Notes: a model not told the origin generated them from the sequence alone. Positions 6,736-16,806 are shown, numbered from the stretch's first letter. The stretch: DNA of 64,000 nt from Pantoea eucrina (GCF_001691555.1 NZ_MAYN01000008.1:1168672-1232671), one strand, 5' to 3'. Numbers and translations are program-made.

Positions 6736-7730
6736 TACTGACGCTCCCGGTTAAGCGGAAAGTGACAGGCAAACAGGTGCGATTTGCTGCCGGTCAGGCG
6801 CGGCGTTTCAACGCATTTACGCTGCGCATAAGGACAGCGCGGACCAAGCCGACAGCCAATCGGCAGATGCTCCAGCGAAGGAATGGCGCCGGAAAGCGTA
6901 TTCAGACGACTTTTATGCGGCAGCGCGCTGCCGAAATCGGGCATCGCGCGGATCAGCGCCTGCGTATAGGGGTGGTGCGGCGTGCTCATCAGCTCCTCGC
7001 TCTGCGCGGTTTCCACCGTCTGTCCGCAATACATCACGTTAATACGGTCAGCCCATTTGCTCATGGTGCGCAGATCGTGGCTGATCAGCAGAATCGTGGT
7101 GTTGTTATTCTGGTTCAGGCGGCTGAGCAGGCGAAATATCTGCGCCTGGGTAGTGGGTTCCATAGCGTTGGTCGGCTCATCGGCAATCAGCAGGCGCGGC
7201 TGATTTGCCAGCGCAATCGCTATCATCACTTTCTGACACTCGCCCTCGGTAAGTTCGTAGGGAAAGCTGCGCAGAATATCGTTGTGATCGCGGATGCCCA
7301 CCCGGTGCAGCAATTCAATGGCGCGTGCTTTGCGCCAGAACCACAGGCGCTGATACCAGCGACCTTTATGCGTCCAGCGCGGGATAGCCTGCATCAGCTG
7401 GCGGCCAACGCTCTCAGAAGGATCGAGGCAGGATTGCGGCTCCTGAAAAATCATTGAGACATTGTGCCCCATGATTTTACGCCGTTCGCGCGGCGAAAGA
7501 CGCTGCAGATCGATGTCGTCAAACACCATGCGATCGGCGGTGACGCGCCAGTTATCTTTGGTTACGCCGCAGATCGCTTTCGCCACCAGGCTCTTTCCGG
7601 AACCCGATTCACCCACCAGTCCGCGGATCTCTCCCTCACTCAGCGTCAGGTTAATGCGGTCCACCGCCTTTACCGGGCCTTCCGGCGTCATAAACTCAAT
7701 TGTCAGATTGCGGATATCAAGTAGCGGCAT
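6735..7730 (-). CDS. sapD: Peptide/polyamine ABC transporter ATP-binding protein SapD
   Basis: The protein has 331 residues, matching E. coli SapD (330). Walker A is GESGSGKS, Walker B region is [13 protein letters not shown], and the signature is the divergent LTEGECQKV rather than LSGGQ. The C-terminal oligopeptide-transporter extension carries Cys residues ([14 protein letters not shown]), typical of Dpp/Opp ATPases. SapD also supports potassium uptake through Trk in E. coli (TrkE). It overlaps sapC by one base (TAATG) and forms a heterodimer with SapF at the inner membrane. Confidence 0.95.
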   Translation of the reverse strand: MPLLDIRNLTIEFMTPEGPVKAVDRINLTLSEGEIRGLVGESGSGKSLVAKAICGVTKDNWRVTADRMVFDDIDLQRLSPRERRKIMGHNVSMIFQEPQSCLDPSESVGRQLMQAIPRWTHKGRWYQRLWFWRKARAIELLHRVGIRDHNDILRSFPYELTEGECQKVMIAIALANQPRLLIADEPTNAMEPTTQAQIFRLLSRLNQNNNTTILLISHDLRTMSKWADRINVMYCGQTVETAQSEELMSTPHHPYTQALIRAMPDFGSALPHKSRLNTLSGAIPSLEHLPIGCRLGPRCPYAQRKCVETPRLTGSKSHLFACHFPLNRERQ

Positions 7731-8620
7731 TATTCAGCTCCCGCCTCAACCGCGCGACGGATACCGTCGCCCAGCAGGTTAACAATCAGGACGCTTGTCA
7801 TCAGCGCCGCACCCGGCAGCATCACCGTCCACGGGGCAACATAGATTAGCTCCAGCGCATCTCCCAGCATCGCGCCCCATTCCGGTGAGGGCAGCTGCGC
7901 GCCTAAATCAAGAAAGCCCAGCGCGGCAATATCAAGGATCGCCATTGAGAGTGAGCGGGTAAATTCGCTAATCAGCAGCGGCAGAATATTGGGCAGCACT
8001 GCATTCCACAGAATGCTGAGATTGCGTGCGCCATCCAGCCGCAGTGCCACGACATACTCTTTCTCCAGCTCATCGTGCACGGCGGTGTAGATCTCCCTTA
8101 CCAGCCGCGGGATCAGCGCCAGCAGCACCGCCAGCATGGCGTGCGCCAGCTGTGGTCCAAGAAACGCAACCACAATAATCGCCAGCAGCAGTGACGGAAT
8201 CGACAACAGCGTATCCAGAATGTGATTCATGACGGCAGAACGTACGCCGCGCGTCATGCCCGCCAGAATGCCCAGGAGCAGTGCCGCCAGCGCGGCCAGC
8301 AACGTGACAATCAGTGCCGACCCCACCGTCGGGGCCACGCCACTCAGCAGGCGGCTCAGCACATCGCGGCCCAGGTCGTCAGTGCCGAGGAAAAAAGAGA
8401 CGTCGCCGTAGCGTGACCATGAAGGCGGCAGCAGCTGATAGCCCAGAAACTGCTGATCGATGCCGTAAGGCGCGATCACCCGGCCGAACAGGCAGAGCAG
8501 CAGCAGTGTACCAAAGCCATACAGGCCGATCATGGCGCCCGTGTCGCGATAGAAGTGGTGCCAGCTCAGGCGCAGCGTGCTCGGCAGCCGCTTCTCGGCA
8601 TAAATGTTATCTGAGGGCAT
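7730..8620 (-). CDS. sapC: Sap ABC transporter permease SapC
   Basis: This is a 296-residue inner-membrane permease of the DppC type. There is a first membrane segment near residue 35, a periplasmic loop with [15 protein letters not shown] (the conserved GTDxxGRD motif of DppC/OppC), then about five segments and an EAA-type coupling loop near [10 protein letters not shown]. The start at 8620 lies inside the sapB coding end (14-bp overlap), showing tight operon coupling. It pairs with SapB to form the channel. Confidence 0.95.
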   Translation of the reverse strand: MPSDNIYAEKRLPSTLRLSWHHFYRDTGAMIGLYGFGTLLLLCLFGRVIAPYGIDQQFLGYQLLPPSWSRYGDVSFFLGTDDLGRDVLSRLLSGVAPTVGSALIVTLLAALAALLLGILAGMTRGVRSAVMNHILDTLLSIPSLLLAIIVVAFLGPQLAHAMLAVLLALIPRLVREIYTAVHDELEKEYVVALRLDGARNLSILWNAVLPNILPLLISEFTRSLSMAILDIAALGFLDLGAQLPSPEWGAMLGDALELIYVAPWTVMLPGAALMTSVLIVNLLGDGIRRAVEAGAE

Positions 8621-9572
8621 ACCACTCCTTGTGCTTCAGCGGATTCAGGGCGGCGCCAAGAATATCAGAGAGGACGCTGACAATAATGACCAGCCCGCCA
8701 GCAACCATCACACCGGCGGAAATAGCCGCATAATCCTGCTGGCGGACAGCATTAATGAGCCAGCGCCCCAGGCCCGGCCAGTTGAAAACAACTTCCGTGA
8801 TCATCGCCAGCGTCAGCATAGTAGAGAACTGCAGTCCCAGACGCGGGATAACCGGCGGCAGGGCATTGTGTAACACGTGACGGCGGATAACAGTAAAGCG
8901 TGACAGGCCACGGGTAGCCGCCGCTTTGACATAGTTTTTATCCATAACTTCACTGGTGCTGATGCGCAGCAGCCGGATCACTTCTGTGGTGGGCGCTACC
9001 GCGAGCACGATCACCGGCAGCACCATATGTGACAGCGCGCTCAGCAGCATCTCATGGCGCCAGCGGGAGGGACTCAGCCAGGCGTCGATAAGCGCAAACC
9101 CGGTGACATTCTGCACCGGATAAAGCAGGTCGAATCGGCCCGATACCGGCAGCCAGCCCAGCGTCAGTGAAAAGAACAGGGTAAACAGCAGCGCCAGCCA
9201 GAATACCGGCATCGAAAATCCCAGCAGTGCCAGCGCGCTAATCACTTTATCCGGCCATTTTTTTCGCATGACGCCGGCGCAGATACCGAGCGGGATCCCG
9301 GCCAGCAACGCCAGCATAAATGCGAGCACGCACAGTTCCAGCGTGGCGGGAAACACTTCGCGCAGCTGCAGATTTACCGGCAGGCCATTAATGCTGGAAA
9401 CACCAAAATCAAACTGCAGTAAGCCCTGCGTCCAGAACCACCAGGCATCCAGTAGCGAGGCACCTTCCAGCGGCGCGTTTGGCGTAAAGTAGCTCAGGCT
9501 GAAGCTGACCAGCGACAGCAGAAACAGGGTGATCACCAGCAGCAGTATGCGGCGCAGCAAATAGATAATCAT
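8607..9572 (-). CDS. sapB: Sap ABC transporter permease SapB
   Basis: The 321-residue protein begins [19 protein letters not shown], the standard first helix of DppB/OppB-type permeases. It has six predicted membrane segments and an EAA loop ([21 protein letters not shown]) for contact with SapD/SapF. Only three bases separate it from the sapA stop. With SapC it forms the translocation channel for the substrate delivered by SapA. Confidence 0.95.
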   Translation of the reverse strand: MIIYLLRRILLLVITLFLLSLVSFSLSYFTPNAPLEGASLLDAWWFWTQGLLQFDFGVSSINGLPVNLQLREVFPATLELCVLAFMLALLAGIPLGICAGVMRKKWPDKVISALALLGFSMPVFWLALLFTLFFSLTLGWLPVSGRFDLLYPVQNVTGFALIDAWLSPSRWRHEMLLSALSHMVLPVIVLAVAPTTEVIRLLRISTSEVMDKNYVKAAATRGLSRFTVIRRHVLHNALPPVIPRLGLQFSTMLTLAMITEVVFNWPGLGRWLINAVRQQDYAAISAGVMVAGGLVIIVSVLSDILGAALNPLKHKEWYALR

Positions 9573-9575
9573 CGG

Positions 9576-11192
9576 TTACTCTCCGCTCTGCTCATCGCGA
9601 TGTACGCCGGCGAAGGAAGCATTGCCAAACGGACTCAGCACCAGCCCCTGAACATCGTGCCGGTACGCCTGCACGCGCAGTGAAGACGCGAGCGGCAGTA
9701 CCGGCAGCTCCTGAGCGAGCAGCTGCTGCGCACGGTCATAGTTTTCAATTCGCGCGGAGAGCTGCTGTGATAGCAGGGCGCGCTGCAGTGACTCATCGAA
9801 CGCCGGAGAACACCAGTGAGCATAGTTGGTCTGCGAGCGGATCGCCGCACAGCTGAGCAGCGGACGAAAGAAGCTGTCGGGATCGTTGCTGTCAGTAGCC
9901 CAGCCGCTCAGGGTTAAATCGTGGTTCATCGCCATCAGCTGCGCTTCCTGAAAACGGCCCTCTACCGGGGTAATAATGACGTTAACGCCAACCTGCGCCA
10001 GATCCGCCTGCAGCAGTTCAGCGGTTTTAAGCGGGCTGGGGTTCCAGGACATCGACGCCGTTGGCACCACCAGACGCAGCGTCAGATCTTCGATGCCGAG
10101 TGCTTTCAGCGCCGCACGCGATTTGTCCGGATTATATTCCGTTACGCGGGCGTCGCTGTCGTAGGCCCAGGACGCGCGCGGCAGGATAGAGGCAGCGGTT
10201 TCCGCTGTGCCGTAATAAATAGACTCCATCAGGCGTTCATTATTGATTGCCAGCGCCAGCGCGTGGCGCACTTCGGGGCGATCCAGCGGCGCTTTACGGG
10301 TATTAAACGCCAGATAAGCGATATTCATGCCGGGGCGCAGCGTCATGCGCAAACGCGGGTCATCACGCAGAATCGACAGCTGGCTCGCCGCCGGATAGGC
10401 CAGCACATCGCACTCGCCGGTCAGCAGTTTTGACAGACGTCCGGTGCCACCGACGCCGAGGTCAATCACCACCTGCTGCAGACGCGGTACGCCTTTCCAG
10501 TACCAGGGATTGCGCGCCAGGCGCAGATACTGCCCGGTACGGTATTCACTCAGCTGATACGGACCGGTACCCACCGGCTCGCGATCCAGCTTCTCCTGTT
10601 GCCCACGGGCATCCAGCTGCGCAGCATACTCCTGCGACAGCACCGGCGCATAATGGGTGGCGATATGCCATAAAAAAGAGGCATCAGGCGCGTTCAGACG
10701 GATCTCCACGGTATAGCGATCCAGCTTTTTAACGCTCTGCACCGAGTCGGCAAACTGCAGACTGTCAAAATAGGGATAGCTGCCGCCATTGACGTTATGC
10801 CACGGGTGGTGCCGGTCAAACATCCGCGCGAAGCTGAATACCACATCATCGGCGTTCAGCGTGCGCCGGGGCGTAAAGCTGGCGGTATGCTGGAAAGAGA
10901 CATTCCGGCGCAGATGAAAACGATAGGTCGCGCCGTTATCACGGACTTCCCAGCTCTGCGCCAGATCGGGTATCAGGCGATAGGTGTAAGGATCAACATC
11001 CAGCAGTCTGTCATAGAGCTGTGCGGCCAGAGTATCAACCACCAGTCCGCTGCTGACCATCTGCGGGTTAAACGTGTTGACGCTGCCATTGACACAATAG
11101 ACAAAGCCGGTCTGACGGATCGATTCCGCAGGCGCAGCAGACGCGCTCAAAGCGCTGAAACTCAGCAGCAGCGAGAAGAGAATTTTTAGCAT
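9576..11192 (-). CDS. sapA: Periplasmic substrate-binding protein SapA
   Basis: I chose ATG 11192, which gives 538 residues with a clear signal peptide (MLKILFSLLLSFSALSASA then APAES). The frame extends further upstream to 11336, but the extra residues have no family similarity and would bury the signal. The mature part is a DppA/OppA-type binding protein: FVYCVNGSVNTFNPQ at the start, RNVSFQHT..FTPRR, AYLAFNTRKAPLDRPEVRHALA, and a C-terminal ELPVLPLASS. SapA captures peptides, and in pathogens haem and antimicrobial peptides, for SapBC. It is first in the sap operon. Its promoter must lie in 11193-11342, back to back with ryhB. Confidence 0.95.
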   Translation of the reverse strand: MLKILFSLLLSFSALSASAAPAESIRQTGFVYCVNGSVNTFNPQMVSSGLVVDTLAAQLYDRLLDVDPYTYRLIPDLAQSWEVRDNGATYRFHLRRNVSFQHTASFTPRRTLNADDVVFSFARMFDRHHPWHNVNGGSYPYFDSLQFADSVQSVKKLDRYTVEIRLNAPDASFLWHIATHYAPVLSQEYAAQLDARGQQEKLDREPVGTGPYQLSEYRTGQYLRLARNPWYWKGVPRLQQVVIDLGVGGTGRLSKLLTGECDVLAYPAASQLSILRDDPRLRMTLRPGMNIAYLAFNTRKAPLDRPEVRHALALAINNERLMESIYYGTAETAASILPRASWAYDSDARVTEYNPDKSRAALKALGIEDLTLRLVVPTASMSWNPSPLKTAELLQADLAQVGVNVIITPVEGRFQEAQLMAMNHDLTLSGWATDSNDPDSFFRPLLSCAAIRSQTNYAHWCSPAFDESLQRALLSQQLSARIENYDRAQQLLAQELPVLPLASSLRVQAYRHDVQGLVLSPFGNASFAGVHRDEQSGE

Positions 11193-11342
11193 AGAACTCA
11201 ACGATTCTGAGGCAATAAGCAGAGTGTATCGCAAACCAGCGTGACTTCCCAAACTCCCCATGCGCCGGCAGCAATTACCTGCACATTGCATAAAAAACAG
11301 GCGCAATAAGAGTGTGGGAATGAGAAAAGTTCTCAATAAAGC

Positions 11343-11378
11343 TTTACAGATGATAATAGGAATGATTATTATTCACCT
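11343..11378 (+). promoter_or_regulatory. ryhB promoter overlapped by a Fur box
   Basis: A -35 element TTTACA (11343-11348) and -10 element TATTAT (11367-11372) are 18 bp apart. The 19-mer GATAATAGGAATGATTATT (11352-11370) between them matches the Fur consensus at 14 of 19 positions. Fur bound with iron would block the polymerase, giving expression only under iron limitation. Confidence 0.85.
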
Positions 11379-11470
11379 GCGCTTCACCGGTGGCTCTGCC
11401 GGAGAAGGGCACGACATTGCTCACATTGCTTCCAGTATTATGTTGCCCGCCTCGTGCGGGCTTTTTTTTT
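11379..11470 (+). ncRNA. ryhB: Small regulatory RNA RyhB
   Basis: The stretch GCACGACATTGCTCACATTG, continuing CTTCCAGTATTA, is the invariant seed and Hfq-binding core of enterobacterial RyhB. It is followed by the terminator stem GCCCGC-CTCGT-GCGGGC and nine T. The 5' stem-loop differs from E. coli, as is usual. The predicted length of about 92 nt agrees with E. coli (90 nt). RyhB pairs with mRNAs of iron-using proteins (sodB, sdh, isc and others) and causes their decay when iron is scarce. In E. coli the gene lies elsewhere (near yhhX/yhhY), so the sapA-pspF location is a different locus and could be one of two copies. Confidence 0.93.
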
Positions 11471-11572
11471 CTTCCTGACTGATGCGGCAGCAGCGTTGGC
11501 TGCGCTCAGCAGAACCGGTCACATACTTATGCATGCTCCCGGTCTCCGCTTCGCTATCCACTCTCGTCGCTA

Positions 11573-12574
11573 TCAACTCTCGTCACGGACCTGTATACCG
11601 TGCTTTTTCATCATTGCGCGCAGCTGATGATAGGTCACACCCAGCAGATCGGCCGCGCGTCGCTGGTTAAACTTTGCATTCTGCAGGCTCATTTCCACCA
11701 GCGCGCGCTCCTGCTGATGCTGCCACTGGCGCAAATCAAGCGGCAGGGCAGGCAGTGCAGCCGATCCGGCAGGGCGCGGTGGCTCTGCCGGTACGTCACT
11801 CTTTAAAGCAAACGGATTAATGATGATGTTGTCCAGCAGCTCCTCAGTGCTGCGATGCCGGTATACAGAGCGTTCCACAACATTCTTTAACTCGCGCACA
11901 TTACCGGGCCAGCTGTACTCCAGCAGTTCTCGTTGCGCGCGTTCGCTGAAGCCGGGAAACAGCGGCAGACGCAGCTCGCGACACATCTGGATAGCAAAAT
12001 GCTCCGCCATGAGCAGAATATCGCTGCGTCGCTGGCGCAGCGGCGGCAGCTGCACCACATCAAAGGCGAGGCGATCCAGCAGGTCAGCCCGGAATTTTCC
12101 GGCAGCGGCGAGCGCGGGTAAATCTTCATTAGTGGCGCAGACCAGGCGTACATTCACCTGCAGAGCGTGATTACCGCCAACACGCTCCAGCTGACCATAT
12201 TCAATCACGCGCAGCAGTTTCTCCTGAACCAGCATCGGCGCTGTCGCCAGCTCATCAAGGAATAGCGTGCCGCCGTCGGCGCGCTCAAAACGACCGAGAT
12301 GACGCTTCTGCGCACCGGTAAAGGCGCCCGCCTCATGGCCGAACAGCTCAGAGTCGAGCAGGCTCTCATTAAGCGCTGCGCAATTAAGCGAGATAAAAGG
12401 ACCCTGCCAGCGTTCAGACAAATAGTGCAGGCGGCTGGCGATCAGCTCCTTACCGGTACCGCGCTCACCCACCACCAGCACCGGTTTTTCCAGCGGCGCC
12501 AGCTGAGAAACCTGCTCCAGCATTTCAAGAAAATTATTCGATTCGCCCAGCAGGTTATCGTTGCCGTTAGCCAT
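11573..12574 (-). CDS. pspF: Phage shock protein operon activator PspF
   Basis: PspF is the sigma-54 enhancer-binding protein that turns on pspA; PspA holds it inactive until the membrane is damaged. The protein has about 333 residues, an AAA+ domain from the N-terminus (no receiver domain), Walker A GERGTGKE, the sigma-54-contact loop GAFTGA, Walker B GTLFLDE, the R-finger region, and a Fis-like C-terminal helix-turn-helix (RRAADLLGVTYHQLR). ATG 12574 was chosen over an in-frame TTG at 12589 because it follows GGTGA and fits E. coli. The gene is divergent from pspA, with the shared control region between them. Confidence 0.96.
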   Translation of the reverse strand: MANGNDNLLGESNNFLEMLEQVSQLAPLEKPVLVVGERGTGKELIASRLHYLSERWQGPFISLNCAALNESLLDSELFGHEAGAFTGAQKRHLGRFERADGGTLFLDELATAPMLVQEKLLRVIEYGQLERVGGNHALQVNVRLVCATNEDLPALAAAGKFRADLLDRLAFDVVQLPPLRQRRSDILLMAEHFAIQMCRELRLPLFPGFSERAQRELLEYSWPGNVRELKNVVERSVYRHRSTEELLDNIIINPFALKSDVPAEPPRPAGSAALPALPLDLRQWQHQQERALVEMSLQNAKFNQRRAADLLGVTYHQLRAMMKKHGIQVRDES

Positions 12575-12653
12575 GATGAATTTCACCAATAGTTGTGTAA
12601 TTTACTTATCCTGGCTTCCTGCCGCCAGAAAGTAAACCTGCGCCTATTAATAA

Positions 12654-12697
12654 AATCAACCAGTTAAAAGTTGGCACGCATCTTGTAAGCATTAAAA
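12654..12697 (+). promoter_or_regulatory. Sigma-54 promoter of pspA with IHF site
   Basis: TTGGCAC-N5-TTGT at 12671-12686 has GG and GT exactly ten bases apart (12673-12674 and 12685-12686), the sigma-54 -24/-12 pattern, and predicts a start near 12697. AATCAACCAGTTA at 12654-12666 fits the IHF consensus WATCAANNNNTTR. IHF would bend DNA to bring upstream-bound PspF to the polymerase. Confidence 0.85.
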
Positions 12698-12737
12698 GCG
12701 TCCGACCCTATACACGACAATATTAAGGAACATCATT

Positions 12738-13403
12738 ATGGGTATTTTTTCTCGTTTCGCTGACATCGTAAACGCTAATATTAATTCGCTGCTTGAGCGC
12801 GCAGAAGATCCGCAGAAACTGGTACGCCTGATGATTCAGGAGATGGAAGACACGCTGGTAGAAGTACGCTCCACTTCAGCACGCGCGCTGGCTGAGAAAA
12901 AACAGCTGCTGCGTCGCATTGAGCAGGCTGAAGTTCAGCAGTCTGAGTGGCAGGAGAAAGCGGAGCTGGCTATCAGCAAAGAGAAAGAAGATCTGGCACG
13001 CTCTGCGCTGATCGAAAAACAGAAACTCACCGATCTGATTAGTCTGCTGCAGCAGGAGTCCACGCAGGTGGATGAGACGCTGGAGCGTATGAAAGGGGAG
13101 ATCGGCGAGCTGGAAAATAAACTCGGCGAAACCCGCGCCCGCCAGCAGGCGCTGACGCTGCGCCATCAGGCAGCTTCCTCATCACGCGATGTACGCCGTC
13201 AGCTTGACAGCGGCAAAATCGATGATGCGATGGCGCGCTTTGAGTCCTTTGAACGCCGTATCGATCATATGGAAGCTGAAGCGGAAAGTCAGCGCTTTGG
13301 TAAATCAAAAACGCTGGATCAGCAGTTTGCCGAGCTGAAAGCAGACGATGAAATCAGTCAGCAGCTGGCCGCGCTGAAAGCCAGAATGAACCGCAGCGAG
13401 TGA
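12738..13403 (+). CDS. pspA: Phage shock protein A (ESCRT-III-like membrane protector)
   Basis: PspA has two roles: it inhibits PspF, and under stress it coats the inner membrane and limits proton leakage. The 221-residue protein begins [20 protein letters not shown], the amphipathic membrane-binding helix. The rest is a long coiled coil (about residues 25-215) rich in Glu, Gln and Lys, with the [13 protein letters not shown] signature as [22 protein letters not shown] precedes the ATG. It is the first gene after the sigma-54 promoter and is followed by a GC hairpin before pspB. Confidence 0.97.
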   Translation: MGIFSRFADIVNANINSLLERAEDPQKLVRLMIQEMEDTLVEVRSTSARALAEKKQLLRRIEQAEVQQSEWQEKAELAISKEKEDLARSALIEKQKLTDLISLLQQESTQVDETLERMKGEIGELENKLGETRARQQALTLRHQAASSSRDVRRQLDSGKIDDAMARFESFERRIDHMEAEAESQRFGKSKTLDQQFAELKADDEISQQLAALKARMNRSE

Positions 13404-13411
13404 TCGCGTCC

Positions 13412-13429
13412 GGGCCCGGTTTCGGGCCC
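13412..13429 (+). other. GC hairpin between pspA and pspB
   Basis: GGGCCC-GGTTTC-GGGCCC lies 9 bases after pspA and has no T-run. It probably protects the pspA mRNA 3' end or partly slows transcription, which would give more PspA than PspB/C/D. That effect is inference. Confidence 0.6.
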
Positions 13430-13462
13430 AGCTGAAACGGTGTAGATGATTAAGGAGAGTCA

Positions 13463-13687
13463 ATGAGCGCACTTTTTCTTGCCATACCCCTGACAATTTT
13501 CGTGCTGTTTGTCGCGCCCATCTGGTTATGGCTGCATTACAGTAACCGGCGCAGTGCAGGTGAATTGTCGAATAACGATATGCAGCGGCTGCAGCAGCTG
13601 ACGCAGGAGGCGCAACGTATGCGTGAGCGCGTTCAGGCGCTGGAAGCGATTCTTGATGCGGAGCATCCAAACTGGAGGCAGCCATGA
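13463..13687 (+). CDS. pspB: Phage shock protein B
   Basis: The 74-residue protein has one N-terminal membrane helix (LFLAIPLTIFVLFVAPIWLWL) followed by a charged cytoplasmic leucine-rich helix. PspB works with PspC at the inner membrane to pull PspA off PspF during stress. An AAGGAG ribosome site sits upstream. The stop overlaps the pspC start by 4 bp (ATGA), so the two are made together. Confidence 0.95.
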   Translation: MSALFLAIPLTIFVLFVAPIWLWLHYSNRRSAGELSNNDMQRLQQLTQEAQRMRERVQALEAILDAEHPNWRQP

Positions 13688-14031
13688 CAGGCGATCGCAA
13701 ACTCTGGCGCATTCCGCAGCAGGGCAAAGTACGCGGCGTCTGCGCCGGCGTAGCGGAATATCTTGATATACCGGTACGTCTGCTGCGCGTCATTGTTGTG
13801 CTGTCGCTGTTCTTTGGTCTGTTTATGATCACCGTGACCGCCTATTTTATTCTCGGCTATGTGCTGGATGAGAAACCGGCCACGCTGCCAGATCAGAAAC
13901 AGCCCACGGCCCGTGAACAGCTGGATGAACTGGCGCTGGCGCTGAGCCAGGATGAGCGTAGCGTACGCGATGTAGAGCGTTATGTGACTTCTGAAACCTT
14001 TAGCGTACGCAGCCGCTTTCGTCAGCTCTGA
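13684..14031 (+). CDS. pspC: Phage shock protein C, stress-sensing membrane protein
   Basis: The protein has 115 residues. The N-terminal PspC domain carries the signature RGVCAGVAEYLDIPVRLLR, then a membrane helix (about residues 38-62), then a soluble tail with a leucine-zipper-like stretch (LDELALALSQDERSV). It forms the sensor pair with PspB and, in other enterics, protects against secretin mislocalisation. It overlaps pspB by 4 bp. Confidence 0.95.
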   Translation: MTGDRKLWRIPQQGKVRGVCAGVAEYLDIPVRLLRVIVVLSLFFGLFMITVTAYFILGYVLDEKPATLPDQKQPTAREQLDELALALSQDERSVRDVERYVTSETFSVRSRFRQL

Positions 14032-14036
14032 TCCCC

Positions 14037-14052
14037 GGACCCTGGCGGGTCC
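14037..14052 (+). other. Hairpin between pspC and pspD
   Basis: GGACCC-TGGC-GGGTCC sits right after the pspC stop. It lacks a T-run and is the second intercistronic stem in the operon, again suggesting mRNA processing or protection rather than termination. Confidence 0.5.
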
Positions 14053-14076
14053 GCCTCTCAACTCATAAGGGGCTTT

Positions 14077-14325
14077 ATGCACACTCAGCGAATGACTGCT
14101 CTGCGCCGTCGCGCAACGCCTGCGTTGAAGTCGGCCGGAAAATTCATCATTATCAGTGCAGTAACCTATGGTCCCGGCGGGCTCGCCGGCTGGGCTGTTA
14201 AATCGGTGGCGCGCCGTCCGCTGCGCCTGTTGCTGGCGGCCGCCCTGGAACCGTTGCTGAGCAGGGCGTTTCGCCGTCTGTCAGCACGTTTCATCAGGGA
14301 AAACGATGAAAAAACTGCAAAATGA
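14077..14325 (+). CDS. pspD: Phage shock protein D
   Basis: The 82-residue protein contains AGKFIIISAVTYGPGGLAGW, a short hydrophobic segment typical of PspD, and a basic C-terminal half. PspD is a peripheral inner-membrane protein of the psp operon with a minor, poorly defined role. The last 20 bp overlap the ycjX start, tying the psp and ycjXF genes into one transcript. Confidence 0.88.
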   Translation: MHTQRMTALRRRATPALKSAGKFIIISAVTYGPGGLAGWAVKSVARRPLRLLLAAALEPLLSRAFRRLSARFIRENDEKTAK

Positions 14326-15703
14326 ACTTGTTGCGTTGATGAACCGCGGCGTGGATCGTCATCTGCGCCTGGCGGTTACGGGTCTGAGCCGCAGCGGCAA
14401 AACAGCGTTTATCACCTCGCTGGTAAACCAGCTGCTGAACGTCCATCACGGCGCGCGCCTGCCGCTGTTCTCAGTGGTACGTGAAGAGCGCCTGCTTGGC
14501 GTAAAGCGCGTGCCGCAGCGCGAGCTTGGCACGCCGCGCTTTACCTACGATGAAGGTCTTGCGCAGCTCTACGGCGCACCGCCTGCGTGGCCCACCCCGA
14601 CGCGCGGCGTCAGCGAAATGTGCCTTGCACTGCGCTACCGGCCTGACAATTCACTGCTGCGCCACTTCAAGGATACCGCCACGCTCTATCTCGAAATAGT
14701 TGACTATCCCGGCGAATGGCTGCTCGATTTGCCCATGCTGGCACAGGATTATGTCAGCTGGTCGCGGCAGATGCGTGGACTGCTGCAGGGCGACAGAGAA
14801 ACCTGGTCAGCCCGCTGGCGTGAGCTCTGCCATAATCTGGATCCGCTGGCACCCGCTAATGAAAACCAGCTGGCAGAGATTGCCGCCGCCTGGACAGACT
14901 ACCTGCACCGCTGCAAAAACCAGGGGCTGCACTTTATTCAGCCGGGCCGCTTTGTGCTGCCGGGCGAGATGGCGGGCGCGCCGGCGCTGCAGTTTTTCCC
15001 GTGGCCCGATGCGGATGAGCAGGCTGTGAGCAAACTGGCCCAGGCGCCGGCCGGCAGTAATTTTGCCGTGCTGCAGCAGCGTTTTAACTACTACTGTTCG
15101 CACGTGGTGAAGGGTTTCTATAAAAATTACTTCCTGCGGTTTGACCGGCAGATCGTGCTGGTTGATTGCCTTCAGCCGCTGAACAGCGGACCACAGGCGT
15201 TTAATGACATGCGCCTGGCGCTGACCCAGCTCATGCAGAGTTTTCATTACGGTCAGCGAACCCTGTTCCGGCGCCTCTTTTCGCCGGTGATAGACAAATT
15301 GCTGTTTGCGGCAACGAAAGCCGATCACATCACCGCCGATCAGCACGCCAATATGGTGTCGCTGCTGCAGCAGCTGGTGCAGGATGCGTGGCAGAACGCC
15401 GCGTTTGAAGGGATCAGCATGGATTGCCTCGGACTGGCGGCCATACAGGCCACTGAAAGCGGTCTGGTGGATCACCGGGGTGAGAAACTGCCGGCACTGC
15501 GCGGTGAACGTCTGGCAGATGGTGAGCCCCTTACCGTTTATCCGGGCGAAGTGCCACCCCGCTTGCCGGGTAACAGCTTCTGGCAACAGCAGGGGTTTCA
15601 GTTTGAGCAATTCAGGCCGCAATCGCTGGATGTTGATCGGCCTCTGCCGCATATTCGCATGGATGCCGCGCTGGAATTTTTACTGGGAGATAAATTGCGA
15701 TGA
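14306..15703 (+). CDS. ycjX: YcjX family stress protein with P-loop
   Basis: The protein has 465 residues, the length of E. coli YcjX (DUF463). The P-loop [10 protein letters not shown] lies near residue 27, and [14 protein letters not shown] near residue 130 resembles a G-protein switch II/DxxG region. Family members bind GTP/GDP and are induced with psp genes on membrane stress. Here the gene overlaps pspD by 20 bp and ycjF by 4 bp, so it belongs to the psp operon, at least in part through the sigma-54 promoter. Confidence 0.93.
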   Translation: MKKLQNELVALMNRGVDRHLRLAVTGLSRSGKTAFITSLVNQLLNVHHGARLPLFSVVREERLLGVKRVPQRELGTPRFTYDEGLAQLYGAPPAWPTPTRGVSEMCLALRYRPDNSLLRHFKDTATLYLEIVDYPGEWLLDLPMLAQDYVSWSRQMRGLLQGDRETWSARWRELCHNLDPLAPANENQLAEIAAAWTDYLHRCKNQGLHFIQPGRFVLPGEMAGAPALQFFPWPDADEQAVSKLAQAPAGSNFAVLQQRFNYYCSHVVKGFYKNYFLRFDRQIVLVDCLQPLNSGPQAFNDMRLALTQLMQSFHYGQRTLFRRLFSPVIDKLLFAATKADHITADQHANMVSLLQQLVQDAWQNAAFEGISMDCLGLAAIQATESGLVDHRGEKLPALRGERLADGEPLTVYPGEVPPRLPGNSFWQQQGFQFEQFRPQSLDVDRPLPHIRMDAALEFLLGDKLR

Positions 15704-16770
15704 GTGATGAAACGCCGTTAAAAGCGCGCATCGATTTTGCCCGGCCGCTCAGCAGCGACACACAGCCACCGCTGCGTGCTGCGCAAACGTTTGATGTGAA
15801 AACAGCCGATTTTGTTGCGGCGGCCGGGACAGAGCCGCTGCCTGAAGGCGCAGGTGAAAAGATGGTGGAAGCAGCGCTGCGGCCGAAGCGCAGCCTGTGG
15901 CGCAAACTGGCTGGTGCGGGCGTGGCGGTTTTCACCGTGAGCGTGCTGGCTCAGGGCGTACAGTTCCTGCACGATGCCTGGCTGGCGCGCGACTGGTTTG
16001 CGCTGGGTAGCGGCGCGGCAGGCGGGCTGATAGTCACAGCCGGTGCCGGCGCCCTGATCGCGGAGTGGCGGCGCCTGTGGCGACTGCGTCAGCGGGCAGA
16101 AGAGCGCGACGTGGCGCGCGATTTGCTGCAGAGTCATGGCATAGGTAAGGCACGCGCTTTTTGCGAAACGCTGGCGCAGCAGGCGCGGCTCGATCAGGCG
16201 CATCCGGCGCTGCAGCGCTGGTATGCCGCGCTGCATGAGACGCATAACGATCGCGAAATTGTCACGCTTTACGCACAGCTGGTGCAGCCGGTGCTCGATC
16301 GCCAGGCGCGCAGTGAGATCAGCCGCCATGCGGCTGAATCGACCCTGATGATCGCTGTCAGTCCGCTGGCGCTGGTGGATATGGCATTTATCGCCTGGCG
16401 CAACCTGCGGCTGGTAAACCGTATCGCTGCAATCTATGGCATTGAACTTGGCTATTTCAGCCGTATTCGCCTGTTTCGTCTGGTTTTGCTGAATATGGCT
16501 TTTGCCGGCGCATCTGAACTGGTGCGTGAAGTGGGGATGGACTGGATGTCGCAGGATATCGCGGCGCGCCTTTCAGCCCGCGCCGCACAGGGCATTGGTG
16601 CCGGCTTGCTGACCGCGCGGCTGGGCATTAAAGCGATGGAGCTGTGTCGTCCGCTGCCATGGCTTGAAGAGGATAAACCACGCCTTGGCGACTTCCGCCG
16701 CGACCTCGTCAGCCAGCTTAAAACCTCGCTGGCAAAAGGTGCTGCCGCATCAGAGCAGAGTGCCAAATAA
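15700..16770 (+). CDS. ycjF: YcjF family inner-membrane protein (DUF697)
   Basis: The 356-residue protein has an acidic, proline-rich N-terminal part (about 1-60), two membrane segments (near 70-90 and 101-120) and a helical C-terminal DUF697 domain ([28 protein letters not shown]). The function is unknown. It always follows ycjX and is part of the extended psp response. The start overlaps the ycjX stop (ATGA). A terminator follows at 16807. Confidence 0.92.
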   Translation: MSDETPLKARIDFARPLSSDTQPPLRAAQTFDVKTADFVAAAGTEPLPEGAGEKMVEAALRPKRSLWRKLAGAGVAVFTVSVLAQGVQFLHDAWLARDWFALGSGAAGGLIVTAGAGALIAEWRRLWRLRQRAEERDVARDLLQSHGIGKARAFCETLAQQARLDQAHPALQRWYAALHETHNDREIVTLYAQLVQPVLDRQARSEISRHAAESTLMIAVSPLALVDMAFIAWRNLRLVNRIAAIYGIELGYFSRIRLFRLVLLNMAFAGASELVREVGMDWMSQDIAARLSARAAQGIGAGLLTARLGIKAMELCRPLPWLEEDKPRLGDFRRDLVSQLKTSLAKGAAASEQSAK

Positions 16771-16806
16771 TCACCGGCCTGGCCACTTTCATTCTGCTGT
16801 GACGCT

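Noticed and set aside
11193..11336. N-terminal extension of SapA to 11336
   Set aside because: The added residues precede a complete signal peptide, have no family similarity, and would overlap the divergent promoter region.
11260..11478. 72-codon frame over the ryhB locus
   Set aside because: The sequence is explained by the RyhB promoter, conserved core and terminator. The frame has no ribosome site.
14807..15652. 281-codon minus-strand open frame inside ycjX
   Set aside because: It is complementary to a well-conserved gene, with no domain or start signal; it is a compositional shadow.
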